DNA from: Aspidapion aeneum | Taxonomy: Eukaryota > Arthropoda > Insecta > Coleoptera > Brentidae | DNA length: 64,000 nt | Assembly (NCBI GenBank): GCA_963576565.1 | Contig: OY755039.1 | Coordinates: 85,185,289 to 85,249,288 of the forward strand | Reading direction: 5' to 3' | In this document: positions 45,533 to 58,000 of the stretch, one piece after another | Layout: each line of letters begins with the position of its first letter | Numbering within the stretch: the stretch's first letter is position 1 | The notes under the pieces: model-generated | Databases searched by the model: none | What the model saw: the letters and a program-made list of their open reading frames with translations, nothing else | Told to the model about the DNA's origin: nothing | Translations under genes and position numbers: made by a program

Positions 45533-46594
45533 GTAAGTTCGATTTTATTTTTTCATTTTTTTTTATTATTTGAGGACTATTAAAGATAATAATTGCCTCC
45601 CAAATTGTAATTATTTTTCGTGTGAAATGTATTTTTTTTTGACAAAAGACGTGGGGAATTTTTGGCGTTTTTACATTTTTCCTTTTAACCACGTGTTGGA
45701 TAAAAACTATATATTGTTTTCTCCTTTGTCTACAGCCCTGTCCATTCCATCGGCAGCGGTGCTGGACGCTGGTGGGAAGCCGGACGGGCCAGTTATAACC
45801 CTGGGAAAGGTACGTTAGGATTATTTTAGTTCATCTGTTTAAATCTACTTTGTTTTATTGAGTCGACATGGGGTCCTCGATTTAACCCTTTCGAGACTAA
45901 CGGGACAATACGTCCCAAGGCAGAATTTATTTAGACTAATGGGAAATGTGATCCCAAATAAACGTTTAAAAACGCCAGTTCAGTCTTTTCAACGCCCAAG
46001 GCCATTTAGCAGGTGTTTGTATAAAATATAAAACGACAGAACCTCGATATTTCCGTAAAAGTGTGTGCATGTAGTGCATTTATTTGCAATTTTTGAGTGA
46101 TTTTTGGTGAATTACTCGCTCTATTTAGCGTGTAATCATGTAAGTACCCCTATAGTAGCAAGACTAATGTTAGAAACATATTCAACGTTTCGGATAAGAC
46201 AATATCGTTGTTTTTTTTTGCGTGGGACATTATGTCCCAGCAGGTCACTTTGGTGGGATTATCTATCCCAGTAGGCGTAAACTGGTTTTTTTCTTTTCAG
46301 AATAAGCAAAAGAAAATTGAATCAAAAGGAACAGTCGGAACTGGTGGGATATATTGTCCCAACATAATGGACTGATGGGACGATATGTCCCACACTATAA
46401 CGTTCTAAAAATTATGTGAAAAAATTAGAAACATCTCTAAAACCCTTCTACTTTCGAAATATGAAATCATAAATTAAATTATAATCCTCACGAAAGAAAT
46501 AAAATTCCGTCTTGAAAGGGTTAAGTTACTGTGTAGGGGAACTTCGTGCAAAATTGACGAATTCCAGGAAACTGAAACATTTCATTTTCCACAG
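45533..46594 (+). other. Splice-like signals inside the LTR
   Basis: Donor GTAAGT at 45533 with acceptor tttgtctacag ending 45735; donor GTACGT at 45810 with acceptor tttcattttccacag ending 46594. Both are repeated in the 3' LTR (for example 60010). A further acceptor-like tctctctgcag ends at 52971, upstream of gag, so a donor in the LTR could remove the long leader. Sequence-only inference; the exon frames do not join into a convincing protein. Confidence 0.35.
45886..46520. mobile_element. piggyBac-like MITE, 635 bp
   Basis: Ends CCCTTTCGAGAC and GTCTTGAAAGGG; TTAA on both sides (45882-45885 and 46521-46524). The 3' LTR keeps the empty site with a single TTAA at 60082, which proves insertion after LTR formation. 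Inside, six copies of a 15-bp imperfect palindrome GGGAY-N5-RTCCC lie at 45902, 45941, 46224, 46255, 46346 and 46377, possibly transposase-binding or hairpin elements. No coding frame. Confidence 0.92.
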
Positions 46595-47939
46595 GGTTCT
46601 ACGCTCGGGCAAGAATCCCACAACCTTTTTATGCTCGGGCAAGAAACCAACAACATTTTGTCCACGATGTGCTGCACTAGTACCATGTGCTAGTTAGTCA
46701 GCAGGGAAGGCGCGGCAGAACTGGGACCGGTGGAGTAGCAGAAGATGTCTGGTACAACACATCCAGGTTTACAAAATAAAACACATTTATACACAAAATA
46801 ATCAAGGACCAAGGTAGGAGCAAGCCTTAACTATAATTTTTTTCCTCATATATAAATTTTTTTAATATAATTTAGATGTAATCTTTTCATATATAAGTTT
46901 TCACAGTATAATTTCAACATTTCTTGTAAACGCAAGATAAGGTATGACGTCATAACCCTGGTTTTGCGGCATATTTACTACATCGATTTGTTTTCCTTCA
47001 TTTCATTTATTTAAGATAATTTTACTGTCAAATTTAAAGTGCCTTGCTATTTTGGCCCTATTTAAAGTGCCTTGCTATTTTGGCCCTGACTTGTTTGGTA
47101 TTTTTCTCAAGTTTTACAATCAAAGTATACAAGATGAACTAAATTTCTTTGTTATTTGTACAATCCAGTGAGCCAACTTTGTGGAGACAAAAGAGAGATG
47201 AGATTATATTTTGTTTCTAGCGGTTTCCTTACACATTTTTACCTCATGGGGTGGATCTCGGACTGGGTTGCTGTCTGTCTCATTCTACCCAACGTAGAAT
47301 GATGACAGCAGATATTTGGTCCGGATCTCCCCTATGACAGAATAATTTTGGAAGTATATCTTATTTTTAACCATCATTTATACAACTGAGTCTCACACTA
47401 CTGATTCAGTAGATAACTATGACCTGTTAAAGGAGTCCATCTACCTGTAAAGTGCTTCTAGTTTTGTCATCTTAATTCAATCTTTTAGAATTTTATTCTG
47501 TTTATTTTTTTGGTTATTCTTAATTACACAAATACTCTGGAAGCCTCGGAAGTAAGTAGAATTTCATTGTTTGGCTGCAACGTTTGGGTTGAACTGTATT
47601 TTATTTAAGATCTTCTTTGTAAAACATTGGTATTAAATAATGTGGCGCACTTAAAAGTTTCTTATTTCTGAACCCCCCCCCCCCTTCTCCACTGTTTAAA
47701 AGTTACCGGGCATATCAATGTTTTACCTAGCTGGAAAATACAGTTCTGCTTCCAGATATTTGTTTAATTATTCAGTGGGTTTCAGTGTCACAAAATGGCG
47801 GCGACGTCTTTAAGCTGCCACAAATGTCACACAACTTTTTTTTTAAGGCCACAAATTGGCGGCAAAATTTTTTTAAACTTTTTTTAAGGCCACAAATTGG
47901 CGCCCAAATTATTTTTTAACTTTTATTAAGGCCACAAAT

Positions 47940-47955
47940 TGGCGCCCTACGTGTG
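47940..47955 (+). other. Primer binding site, tRNA-Lys-like
   Basis: TGGCGCCCTACGTGTG three bases after the LTR. The first eight bases match the known tRNA-Lys primer sites that begin TGGCGCCC; later bases are only partly matched. The LTR end carries two more GGCCACAAATTGGCG copies upstream, so PBS-like sequence is repeated three times. Confidence 0.7.
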
Positions 47956-50900
47956 TTTTGGCTAGTTTTTTTTAACATCTGATGTAATTTTTTTTTTGGA
48001 TTTTTTTTGAATTTGGAAAAGAAAAAGACAAAATTATTTTTAATTTTTTTTTTTGAGAAAATTTTTTTGTGGTACAGCCAAAGCCAGGTTAAAGGCTTTC
48101 AGTGGCTGTGGGTGGTTTTGACACTCAATCATTTTTTTTTCATGAAGAACAAGATCATTGGTTTTTGGAAATAACATTTTTTTAAATATTTTTTTAGTAA
48201 TATTTGAACGTTGATTTGGAACTCGGTTTGTTGTTTTAGTAATTCTCATAGTTTTTTTGTTAGCTTATCTTCACAAGTTTTTTATTGGAAAATAAAATAT
48301 TCATTGTTATTTATTAAGGAAGAATAAGTGGATAGAGAGCATGGGAGTTTTTATTCAGCAGCGTCCAAATCATGTTCTTAATTCTTTAAAGTTTTTGTAG
48401 GAAAACATGTTTGAATTTTTTAATTTTTTTTAAGAAAAATAAATACAACAATGTAAATTTACGTCAATTTTTATTTGTTGAGTTATAGGTGGATGGACCT
48501 CCAGACATAGTCTTTTTAGGTTTAAATATATGCCAGATGTAGTGTGTTTTTTTCTAACAATTTTTTTTGCAGGTTGCCTACTTCTTCATATGATATGTTA
48601 TTATTTCCTGCTTGTGATAAGATAGAAATTGTTTCACCGATTATTTTTTAGTGCAGTCAATTTATTTAGGTCAACAAGTTATTTTTTTTGGTGATTTTAA
48701 TTTTTGTGGGATATCACCACTTGGTATTTGGAATATTTTTACAGGGTTTCACACAAATTTTTCTTGGCTGAGTTGTTTTAAAGTAAATATAGCTTAACAG
48801 CTGGTAGATTTGTTTAGTTGAAAGTATTAATTAGTAATGAAAGAAAAGGAAAATGAGTTTATTTTGCTTTGTCATTTTCTTTTCTTGTTTTTTGGTGGTA
48901 ACTGTTGGATGACAATTAAGATCTTACGTCACTCAGTTACATCGGGTCAGAGGAGGGTACTACTACTACTAGTGTCGGCTCGGGAGGTTAGGAAACACAA
49001 GGCTAAAATCCTAGAGTGACACCTTGGCTGAAGATCAATGCCAAAAGTCCAGTTGACATTTTTTTTTTGGGGTATTTTTTTGAAAGACAGTTTTTAGGTC
49101 TTTGGTTTAGGTGTCTAGTTGTGTTTCGTGACTGGTCAAATTTTTTTGGTAGAAAATACAGCGTTGGGCTTTGGAGTGCATTTTTTAAAAATGACCTACG
49201 GGTATTTCTAGCAATTAAAGTTTTCTGGTACACATTTATTTCTTTTCTGTATTTTTTTCTGCGTTCAGGTCGTAGCTAGGTCATGGCCATTGGAGAGCAA
49301 ACATTTATGTTTGAGCCTTGAGAAGTTTTGCCTGCTCCAGATTGAATACAGAGAAAATGAATTTGAAGCCCAACTAGATATAATACCACAAAAGAAATGT
49401 TTAGCTGAGACAGATATAGATATAAGTTTTGATTTTTTTTTAGTTCATTTGTAAAGTTCAGTAATTTTTTTAAGTAATATCATTGTGAGGCCGTGAAATT
49501 GGTCAGTGAATTTAAGAGAGACTTTCAACTAAATATAAATGCTAGGCGGGGGTAATTGGTAAAAATATTTCCAAATTTTACTTTTTTTTAAATAACTTAA
49601 TTTTTCGTAAAAAATTATTTCCTTTCTGTTAACATAACTTCTCGAATTCTTGTTTCGGTCAAAACGGTTTGTATAGTGGTCTTAGTTTTAAAGGGTGACC
49701 AGACAGGTTATATTTTTTTTGGGGGACCAAACAGGAATTTCTTGAGTTACAAAAGGTGAACTTTTTTTTGTCTTAGTTGATCAGGCAGGAATAAATAAAT
49801 CTTTTTACTTCCGAATCATAATTTTAAATAACAAGATTTATTGGTTAAGTGTTTGGGTCTTATAAATAAAAACGTTTTGTTTTTGGAGGATACTGGTATG
49901 ATATGGAATTATTTTAATTTCATGCCAAAGGTTGGTTGACGGCAGATATGCTAGTCTTCAGTTTTTTTGTTAGTTTGCAGTTCAGGACAGTGGCGTGTAC
50001 TTAAAGGGGCCTTACATCTGCGCCCATTGTAAAGCAACTTCCAACATACTTGCTTAGCTTTTCACTTAATCTTCGTTTTGTTGCTTCTGAAATTAAAGCG
50101 TTATATTGGATAACGATGGATGGTGTTAGACTGAGAAAGTACCTAGGTATTTAGGGATGAAAACTTGGAAGTTGTGGACAATCGGGAAATAATTTTTTTT
50201 TATTTCATTTTTTTTTTAATTTTAAAATAGTTTCATACTGGTGACCTCAAATAATGAAGCAAATTTTAAATTACAATACACTGTTGTGGAATAAATGGGA
50301 AAGTGTTCAGGTTAAACAATAAATTTAAGATCATTGATTTCTAAAAAAAGATTCCAACCTAAGAATAAATTTAAAAACAATAGGTTTTCTTTGATGCGAC
50401 TAAAAAATGATGAGGGCATATATTTTTTTTATGCATAATATGATAGTGGTACCTTTTGTATTGCAATAATTAGGGGTTTTCCTCCCGCGAGCTGGTTGGA
50501 AATGGAAGAAATGTTTGGTTCGGAGTGTAGAAATCAAGGAACGAGGACTTCCTGCTAATCTTTTTTTTAGGATTTCGCAACTTCGGTTTTCGCTAAATTA
50601 AAATACATCCAAATTTGGCCTACAGGCTGAATCTCACATCTTCCAGGACCTTGCAGATTTGCGGAGAAAGACAATTTTTGTGATCTGTTTAGTTATGATG
50701 GGAATTAAAATAGTAACATGCACATGAGGGAACTAGATATATTTAGGTTAAAAAGTAGTAAGAACACTGATCTGAACAGTTTTCCATAATAGTGTCCTAT
50801 TTTCACAGGGTGCTTCAAAATATCTTCACCCTTTCTTTGAAATAAGATATTGTTTCGCCTGTGGGTGTTTGACCGTTTAAAAAATATATAGGGTCCAGAT

Positions 50901-53250
50901 GGGATTGGAATGGAAATCACAAGTTTTTGGGTTTTATTGACATTATACTTAGGGAATAGGGGAAATGTCTAATAAAAAGTTTTTTGGTTTTAGGCCGAGT
51001 TTTGTTGAGATAACAAAAGTTTAATTGGGGCCGGGAGTTTTATTATGCTCTTTTAAAATTAATGTAATAGTTTTTGGTTCTTGATTTTGTTCTCTGGTTT
51101 TTACGCAGGATTATTCCCAACTGTTTCATTTCAAAATATCATTTGTAGGTGATGGGGTCTCATTAGCCCTTGGACATTTGGTAGATTTGCTTTGACTGAT
51201 AGTTGTGGAGTGGGCCCAACTTAATTTTATATCTCGTAAACACCGGGAATAGGGATCTGAGAATGCATTAGGCAGTAATTTTTTTTTTTTATTAGATGTT
51301 GTGTGTAAAGACACTTGAGTAGGCAGATTTAGTTTTACAACGTTCTTATAGGTGAACCTTGAAATTGTTTTCATATTTGTTTTTTGAAAGTACACACAAG
51401 ATAATTCTTTACGGAGTTGAGTGCAAAGTTTAAAACTTAGGTTCACACTATTATAGTGGTACAGTAAATAAGTACTCACGTTGTTTATTTCTTTTAGTGA
51501 TAATTTTGAACAAATATACTAACATCGTTTGTTTTTTTTGAACATAAATATTTTTTTTTACTTTTCCTAAACTGATTGGTTTTTTTGCAATTACGATTTT
51601 TATACCTTATGATTCTTAAGTAAATTTAATTTTCAACATTTTTTTGTATAGTAAATTAATTTTTCTAGCTCATTTACTTTTCACATTGCCACAGTTTTGG
51701 GAGAGGGAAGGGAATTGACAACTGTTTTTTTAAAGGAAAAGAACAAAAACTGTTGCATGACAACTCGAATAAGATTTTTCTGGTGTTGATTTTATAATAG
51801 AAAAATTTTTAAGGTTCACTAATAGGAGCTGCAACCCCACTTAAACATTTTTAATTTTTTTTTGAAAATATTTTTTTTAAATATTTTTTTTTAATATTTT
51901 TTTTTAAAAGGGAGACTTGATTTTCTTGTTGGACATTTTTTCCTTGGTGCATAGTAGTACCTTGTCCCTACAATGGTTTTACCAGTTTATTTAAATATTT
52001 TTTTCCTGAATTAAAATATAATTTTATTTCGAACCCTCACGTTTTAACAACCTATCATCATTTGTTTTAAATTTTTTTTCTTCTCCCTACTCCAAACCAC
52101 CTATCAGAGTGGAGTAATTTTTGAAAATTTTAGTGAGTCACTAATTAATTTTTTTTGACTATTGGACTACTGTAGTCGACACCAAAAATTTTTTTTTTAA
52201 TTTTTTTGGACACCTTTCGGTACGATCCTAGGGTCTTCTTGACCATGGTTTGCATCAATTTAGTTAAAGTATTGGGAATTTCATTTTAACGATTATTAGA
52301 GAGTTGCAGTCCTACCAAGACGTTATTTCTGTAAATTTTTTAATAACATCGGTATTTTTTTTTTAATTACACACAACATCCTTACTAGTCTAATTCGACG
52401 CAATTTCAGCGAGCGGATTTTTTTTTAATTGAGCATATTTTACGATTTCTATAACATGAACATCTGTTCCGATGTTTATTGCGTTCACTTATATATTAAG
52501 GGATGATGTGACCTTAAGCAATGCATGTTTCGTGTAAACTCAGAGTAGGTAAGCAGGTTAAAGTGGGTTTTGATTTATTCTTTTTAGAAAAATCATTGTA
52601 TACGGCGATTTGGGTTTTTTTGAGGAGTTTATTAGTGGAGCCGTTCTGCAATAGCAGGAGTATACCCTAGCGTTAACTGTGTACAACAGCTTTGGGATTT
52701 TTGTTATAGGTAGTCTGTTGTACGTTCCATTTAGGGATAAATTTACCTATTCGGTTGCTGAGGTAAACAAACATCACTTAACTTTAATTTTAATCCAGTT
52801 CAGCTAGGATAAGCGCAATTATTTTTTTTTGTGTTTTACTCACGCAGGAGTGAAACATAAGACCTAAACACTGCCAAAACTCTTGTCTCTCTTTTATTTT
52901 TTTTTTAACTTTTTTTTTATGGCTACTTGTTAATTCTAATTTAGGACTTAAGTAGTTATTTCTCTCTGCAGGGTTGGACGTCATAGTTGGTTGTACAAAT
53001 ACTTAATATAAATTATGATTACATTTTTAAATGCAAATAAATTTTATTTTCTTACTGCTCCAGTGTTTTTCGGTTTTGTTCGCGTCTGCCCGTATTTAAG
53101 TTTTATATTTTCTACATTTGTGAGAAAATTTATAGTGATTTTCACTGGTGAATTTAAAGTGAACTTTGTGTTTGTTATTGCGTGGTTTAGTTTTTATAAT
53201 TGGGAGGTATAATTAACAGTTTTAATTAAAGTTTGAAGATAAAAGGCACT
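47956..53250 (+). other. Untranslated leader, 5.3 kb
   Basis: No frame over about 120 codons on either strand. The strand is markedly T-rich with many T-runs. Only short unrelated frames are seen. A polypyrimidine-AG acceptor-like site ends at 52971. No nested transposon or tandem repeat was recognised. Such a long leader is unusual for Ty3/gypsy and would hinder scanning from the LTR, which favours splicing or another way of reaching gag. Confidence 0.65.
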
Positions 53251-55044
53251 ATGGCTATTTCTTTGAGTCGGTTGTCTGACGTAAGGTACTTAGTCAAGGA
53301 CGAATTAATCTATGAGTTAACATGGAGAGGCATAGCTATTGGATCGGTGGAAGAGATGAAACAACAGCTTATGTTGATCAAACAAAGAGAAAAGACTGAT
53401 GCAAGTATGAGATACCCTCCGTATCCCTTTAAATTTGGCCAAGATGCTTTTAGCTGCATGAAGAAGCTTGATAGTCTGGTACCGCTGGTAGAGAAGTTCT
53501 CTGGTACGAGTAAAGGGGGAGAGTTTAGGAAAATCGCTGTGAGGCTGGAACACGTGTTGGCCAGGATAAATAACATGAATCCGTCTAACTTTGAAGAAAG
53601 TCAAACCAAAGGCATACTGGTTGCGGAAACCTTGAGTTTGATTGGGAGGTTGCAGAGCCAAGCAACAGATTTATTAAGAGTTGGCGTGACCTCAGATGAT
53701 GATGAAGCATCTGAAACTCAATCAACGAGTCGAAGCTCAGACCACTCAACAAATGCTGGCAACACACCTAACCAGTCTCATTTCCCGCAACCACAGCTCT
53801 CGAGCACACAAAGAACAGCTCAACAGCCCACAAACCAACCGTCGGTCATTGCTCCAGTGCAAATGCAAGTGCTAACGAACCCAACTCAAGCACCAATACA
53901 GGCACCAGTCCCTATGCCGATTGAGAATTACGGTACAACAGCTTTTCAGTATCAACAACCGTCTACCGTTCCTTTGAGTTTAGCTGCCCTCCAAAGTAGC
54001 ATAGCACCAATTGCTCAGTCACGACCATTTTCATGTTCGTCGCCAGTACCAATGTCAAGTGATCCTGGTACCTCATATCATGTTGCACCTGTACCACCGC
54101 ATAAGTGGAACTTAAAGTTTACAGGTGAGAAGAGTACAATCTCCGTCACCGCATTTTTCGAGAGAGTGGACGAGTTGAGTCAGGCTAGAGGAGTCAGCAA
54201 AAAGGTTTTACTGAATTCGGGCATTGATCTTTTTGAAAAGTCAGCCTATACTTTTTATAAAGATGTTCGAAGAGAAGTCCATACGTGGGAACAACTGGAA
54301 CAGAGGTTCATGGCAGAATATCTTCCTTCTTCATATGGCGAGAAGCTATTGAAGGAGATTCAAAAACGTAAACAGGGCCCTGGAGAGTCTATAGGGACCT
54401 ATATTGCTGTCATGAACACATATTTCCAAAGCCTTGGCTGTCCTGTTTCCGAAGAGGCAAAATTAGCTATCGTCTTCAGAAATATAGCGGACATCTATAA
54501 GAAAGGGTTGATTGCTACTGAGGTCAATAGCCTATCACATTTAAAGGATCTGTGTCGTAGAATAGACCAGAGATATGGTTTAGAGGAGGAAAATTTTACA
54601 CCTAGGAAAAACCAATCTATTGAACCTGACTTGGCCTACGTTGACGTAGAGAGCGACAGTGACGATTTTTCAACAGGGGTTGATGCAATTCAAATATCAG
54701 GTGCCGGGACATCGAACCAACAGAATTTAAATCATCCTGCTAATAGATTCGACAGAAATAGGCAGCAGCCAGCAAGCAATTTTGCTGCTAGGGCTGATAG
54801 AGATAGACAGCAACCAGCTAGTGGTCAGTCTAGTGTAAATGACAGGGATGTACAACCACAGGGTGTTGGATCTGGTAGGGCGAATAGGGACGTGGTATGT
54901 TATAGATGCAACCAAACAGGGCACATGGCAATCGGGTGCGCATTACCTAGAGGCAAACAGTGCTATTCGTGTGGTCAGGCAGGGGTTACAGTAAGAGAAT
55001 GTCGTAATTGTAATCGTCAGGGAAACGGACCCAGGCGCTCGTAG
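53251..55044 (+). CDS. Gypsy Gag polyprotein
   Basis: 597 codons from ATG 53251; the frame opens six codons earlier with TTG, which is less likely. Residues 5-50 look like a SAP-type helical segment (LVKDELIYELTWRGI). Residues 150-285 are Ser/Gln/Pro-rich. Residues 285-420 form the retrotransposon Gag core (WNLKFTGEKSTISVTAFF to AIVFRNI). Two CCHC knuckles follow: CYRCNQTGHMAIGC is intact, but in the second, CYSCGQAGVTVREC, the histidine is Val. It packages the element RNA. It ends at TAG 55042-55044 just after the frameshift site; the frame is intact. Confidence 0.9.
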   Translation: MAISLSRLSDVRYLVKDELIYELTWRGIAIGSVEEMKQQLMLIKQREKTDASMRYPPYPFKFGQDAFSCMKKLDSLVPLVEKFSGTSKGGEFRKIAVRLEHVLARINNMNPSNFEESQTKGILVAETLSLIGRLQSQATDLLRVGVTSDDDEASETQSTSRSSDHSTNAGNTPNQSHFPQPQLSSTQRTAQQPTNQPSVIAPVQMQVLTNPTQAPIQAPVPMPIENYGTTAFQYQQPSTVPLSLAALQSSIAPIAQSRPFSCSSPVPMSSDPGTSYHVAPVPPHKWNLKFTGEKSTISVTAFFERVDELSQARGVSKKVLLNSGIDLFEKSAYTFYKDVRREVHTWEQLEQRFMAEYLPSSYGEKLLKEIQKRKQGPGESIGTYIAVMNTYFQSLGCPVSEEAKLAIVFRNIADIYKKGLIATEVNSLSHLKDLCRRIDQRYGLEEENFTPRKNQSIEPDLAYVDVESDSDDFSTGVDAIQISGAGTSNQQNLNHPANRFDRNRQQPASNFAARADRDRQQPASGQSSVNDRDVQPQGVGSGRANRDVVCYRCNQTGHMAIGCALPRGKQCYSCGQAGVTVRECRNCNRQGNGPRRS

Positions 55045-55060
55045 GTGGTCGACCTTCGAG
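55020..55060 (+). promoter_or_regulatory. -1 programmed frameshift site
   Basis: G GGA AAC (55020-55026), in phase with gag codons, is a classic X XXY YYZ slippery heptamer. After a 11-base spacer comes a hairpin (55038-55060) with stem CTCG-T-AGGT pairing ACCT-T-CGAG and loop GGTCG. A slip moves the ribosome from the gag frame to the pol frame, which is open from here through the protease. The gag stop lies within the hairpin. Confidence 0.85.
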
Positions 55061-58000
55061 TCAGCCTGAACAAGCATCGACCGATAGGCTAACGTACGTT
55101 TTAGATTATGTGATAAGTCATGCTCGTAAAGATGAAAGGCCTTATTTAGAAGTGGATGTGCTCGGAAATAAGTTATTAGGTTTGTTGGATTCCGGGGCTT
55201 CACGTACCTTTTTAGGGAATCATGGTTAGTCAATCATCGAGAGGTTTGGTTTTTCACTTGATACGACAAAGAAGACAAGTTGTATTGTGGCAAATGGTCA
55301 AAGCACGAGTAGTATTGGGACAGTGCAGCTTCCTATGCGAGTTCAGAATAAATTTAGGTTAATAGAGGTCGTCGTCGTTCCTGAGTTGCCGCACACTTTG
55401 ATTTTAGGATTAGATTTTTGGATTTCGATGGGGATAGTACCGAACTTAAGTACTAATGAGTGGCACTTTGCCGATAGTAAAGATGTGATTTGTTCTTTAG
55501 AAACATCAGACCAACAAACTACTCTTTCGCCTTATGAATCAGAACGACTAGAGGAATTGGTCGATAAATATAAGACTATTATGGGTGACTCACTAGGATG
55601 TACAGACAGGGTAGAGCATAAGATTACAACAGATGCAGCACCGATAAGACAACGTTCATATAAGGTCTCACCGGTCATTCAAAAACTTATTGATGACGAA
55701 ATCGACGAAATGCTGAAAATGGATGTGATAGAACGTAGTAGTAGTTCATGGGCTTCACCAGTGGTAATGGTACAAAAGAAAAACACAAAGAAATATCGGT
55801 TCTGCGTAGACTACCGCAAATTGAACTCAGTGACGGCGCGTGATAGTTATCCTTTACCACTCGTATCCGAGACTCTTGACAAGTTGAAAGAAGCTAAATA
55901 CTTGTCAACTTTAGATATCAAAAGCGCTTATTGGCAAGTACCAATGGAAGAATCATCGAAGCCACTAACAGCATTCATCTGTCGACGAGGTCTCTTCCAA
56001 TTTAAACGGTTACCATTTGGTCTTCATAATGCACCTGCAACTTGGCAGAGACTCATAGATAGCATCATAGGAAACGATTTAGACCCCTACGTGTACGTAT
56101 ATCTCGATGACCTCGTAATTGTCACACAGAGCTTTTCTGAACATCTTAGAATTCTTGAGGAAGTCCTACGAAGATTCCAGAATGCAAAGATAACGGTAAG
56201 TTGGGAGAAATGCCAACTGTGTAGGCCAGAAATGACTTATTTAGGTTTCGTAGTGGACCGTCGAGGCATCCGAGTTGACCCTAATAAAATTAAAGCCATG
56301 TTAGAGCTCCAGAGGCCAAGAACTGTCAGAGAAGTTCGTAGAGTTGTAGGTACAATATCCTGGTATAGACGTTTCATAGAGAATTTTTCAGCGATAATAG
56401 CTCCAATTACAGCTCTAACTAAGAAAAATCAAAAGTTCGATTGGACTCCAGACTGCGAAAGAGCATTTATTAAGATTAAGGAACTTTTAGTGACTGCACC
56501 GATTCTTACATGTCCAGATTATACCAAAGAATTTGTCATTCAAACAGACGCATCAGGCTATGGAATAGGAGCATGTTTAACGCAACCTTATCCTGAAGGA
56601 GACAAAGTCATTTGCTATTTGAGTCGATCTTTGACTAAGCAAGAACGTGTTTACACGACCACCGAGCGAGAATGTTTGGCATTGGTTTGGGCGATAGAGA
56701 AGCTCCGGCCTTATATTGAGGGGATCTCATTTAAGGTCATAACAGATCATTTTAGCTTAAAATGGCTTCATAGCTTAAAAGAGCCCAGTGGAAGACTTGC
56801 TCGTTGGTCTGTAAAACTGCAGCAATATGATTTTGAAGTAATCCATCGGAAAGGGAAAGATTTAGTTGTCCCGGACATGTTGTCTCGTGCAGTACCTATG
56901 ATTGATACAATTTCGCAGCCCAGAGATGTTTCAACAGCAATTAAAGATCGATGGTACCAAAAGATGGTAAAGAGGGTCGTAGAATCACCGTTAAAATTTA
57001 TGAACTGGAGATACACTGATAATAAGTTGTATAAATATGTCAAACAAGAATACCCTCAACTTTCACCATCTAACGAATATTGGAAAGAGGTAGTCCCCAA
57101 AGATCATAGGCGTAGAATTATTGGAGAAGCTCACGATCCTCCTACCGCAGGACATATGGGTGTGTATAAAACCTTCCACAGACTGGCAGAAAAATATTAT
57201 TGGCCAAAAATGCGCCAGGACGTGGCAACTTTTGTAAAGAAATGCTTTGTCTGTGCAGCTCATAAAGGTGATACACAAGGTGTATCTGATCAGATGATAT
57301 CTCACCCAAAACCAACTCGTCCTTGGGAAATTATTTCGACTGATTTATGTGGACCTCTACCTCGTTCAACAAAGGGTAATTGCTGGATTCTCGTCGTTAC
57401 GGACTATTTGAGTAAGTTTTCCTTAGTTTTTCCAATGCGAACAGCCCCTACTCAAGCTGTTGTTAAGCATCTTGAGGAGCAAGTATTTATGGTCTTCGGA
57501 GTACCCCGTTTGATACTTTGTGATAATGGCCCTCAGTACAAAAGTAACGAGTTTAAGCGTTTTGCTGAGAGTTATCAGGTTAAAATTCAGTATAATCCGT
57601 ATTATCACCCCAGAGCAAATCCAACAGAAAGGACGAATCGTACGTTAAAAACCATGTTATGTTGTTATGTGAAAGACAACCACAGGAAGTGGGAAGAACA
57701 AATACATAAACTTGCCTGCGCGATTCGTACTGCAACCCATGAGACAACCAGGATGTCTCCTTTCTTTGTTAATTTTGTAGGAAAATGTGTTTGTCAGGAA
57801 AAGATTACTCCAACCCAGTTTTGTTATCTGAAGAGAATGGTGTACAAACTGCAGCTGAAAGTAAGAACGAAGGTTTCCGGAAGCTCTATGCTGATGTTAA
57901 GAGAAGGTTAGAGGTGGCAGGAGAGAAAAACGTAGTTCAGTATAATTTGCGTACAAGGGTACCCAACTTTGCTGTGGGTCAGCGTGTTTGGAAGAAAAAT

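Larger units (their letters stand above)
44023..47936 (+). repeat. Gypsy 5' LTR, 3914 bp with nested MITE
   Basis: Starts TGTAACG and ends GGCCACA. The first 38 bp can fold on themselves (TGTAACG...CGTTACA). Without the 635-bp MITE and its TTAA it is 3275 bp, the same net length as the 3' LTR, very long for Ty3/gypsy. It contains splice-like signals (see separate entry), AATAAA near 46775 and GGCCACAAATTGGCG copies near 47849 and 47888 close to the end. The 107-codon frame at 45016-45339 is identical in the other LTR and has no known domain. Confidence 0.92.
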
